Below are positions 12,149-12,219 of a stretch of 12,219 nt of DNA, piece by piece. Below the pieces are notes generated by a model that did not search any database, had not been told where the DNA came from, and worked only from the letters and a program-made list of their open reading frames with translations. Position 1 is the first letter of the stretch, and the number at the start of each line of letters is the position of its first letter. The position numbers and the translations under genes were made by a program. The DNA lies in contig SKTA01000098.1 in the NCBI GenBank assembly GCA_007122745.1, positions 1 to 12,219 of the forward strand. Reading direction: 5' to 3'. This DNA is from Bacteroidales bacterium. Its GTDB lineage: Bacteria; Bacteroidota; Bacteroidia; Bacteroidales; UBA7960.

Positions 12149-12219
12149 ATGATTACAGAAATGAAAAAGATCAAGCAAATAACGATTTACCGAAAAAGCA
12201 TTGATGGCTCAGCGGCTGA
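12149..12219 (+). CDS. Possible start of an unrecognised gene, cut by the window edge
   Basis: An ATG at 12149 opens 23 codons (MITEMKKIKQITIYRKSIDG...) with no stop before the edge; an inner ATG at 12161 gives the more natural basic start MKKIKQIT. It lies 58 bp after the peptidase stop on the same strand. Too little is visible to assign a family, and chance openness is possible. Confidence 0.3.
   Translation, partial: MITEMKKIKQITIYRKSIDGSAA

Noticed and set aside
1..12219. A new defence, mobile or biosynthetic gene system
   Set aside because: All complete genes belong to known families with mostly housekeeping roles, and no transposase, recombinase, toxin-antitoxin pair or cluster of unknown genes is visible.

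Overview
This 12.2 kb window looks like a chromosomal piece of a Bacteroidota genome, probably of the Bacteroidales/Marinilabiliales kind. The evidence is an S46 dipeptidyl-peptidase (a family typical of this phylum), a Bacteroidota-type PepD, TAnnTTTG-like -7 promoter boxes, and no strong Shine-Dalgarno sites. Ten protein families are recognisable. No rRNA, tRNA, CRISPR array or intact insertion sequence was seen.

Layout. Positions 1-7754 lie on the minus strand. In transcription order they are a MacB/FtsX-type ABC permease (6492-7754), the ribosome-assembly GTPase Der (5139-6449), an S4-domain Hsp15-like RNA-binding protein that overlaps the der stop by one base (4744-5139), a YitT-family membrane protein (3756-4622), PepD cut in two by one in-frame TAA (1958-3418), the lipoate-pathway octanoyltransferase LipB (815-1516), and a U32-family protein running off the left edge (1-785). 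A 207-bp divergent region (7755-7961) separates this block from three plus-strand genes: a SprT-like metalloprotein (7962-8600), a mannose-1-phosphate guanylyltransferase (8675-9757) and a secreted S46 dipeptidyl-peptidase (9940-12090). A possible gene start lies at the right edge (12149).

The coding content is mostly housekeeping: translation and ribosome assembly (Der, Hsp15-like, probably U32), cofactor synthesis (LipB), peptide use (PepD in the cytoplasm, S46 in the periplasm) and GDP-mannose supply for glycans. Apart from der and the S4 gene, which are translationally coupled, the genes are functionally independent.

The unusual part is between the genes. The spacers are packed with short repeats: dispersed hairpins with a GTAG foot that resemble REP elements (1732, 1780, 3715, and three in tandem at 9784-9897), arrays with a 7-bp period (1804, 1854, 3479, 3667), and 6-, 8- and about 10-bp low-complexity arrays. 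pepD, the one broken gene, is bracketed on both sides by the same repeat classes in mirror order. No new defence or biosynthetic system is apparent. The repeat landscape, the pepD nonsense codon and the S1-pocket residue of the S46 enzyme are the points that deserve a second look.
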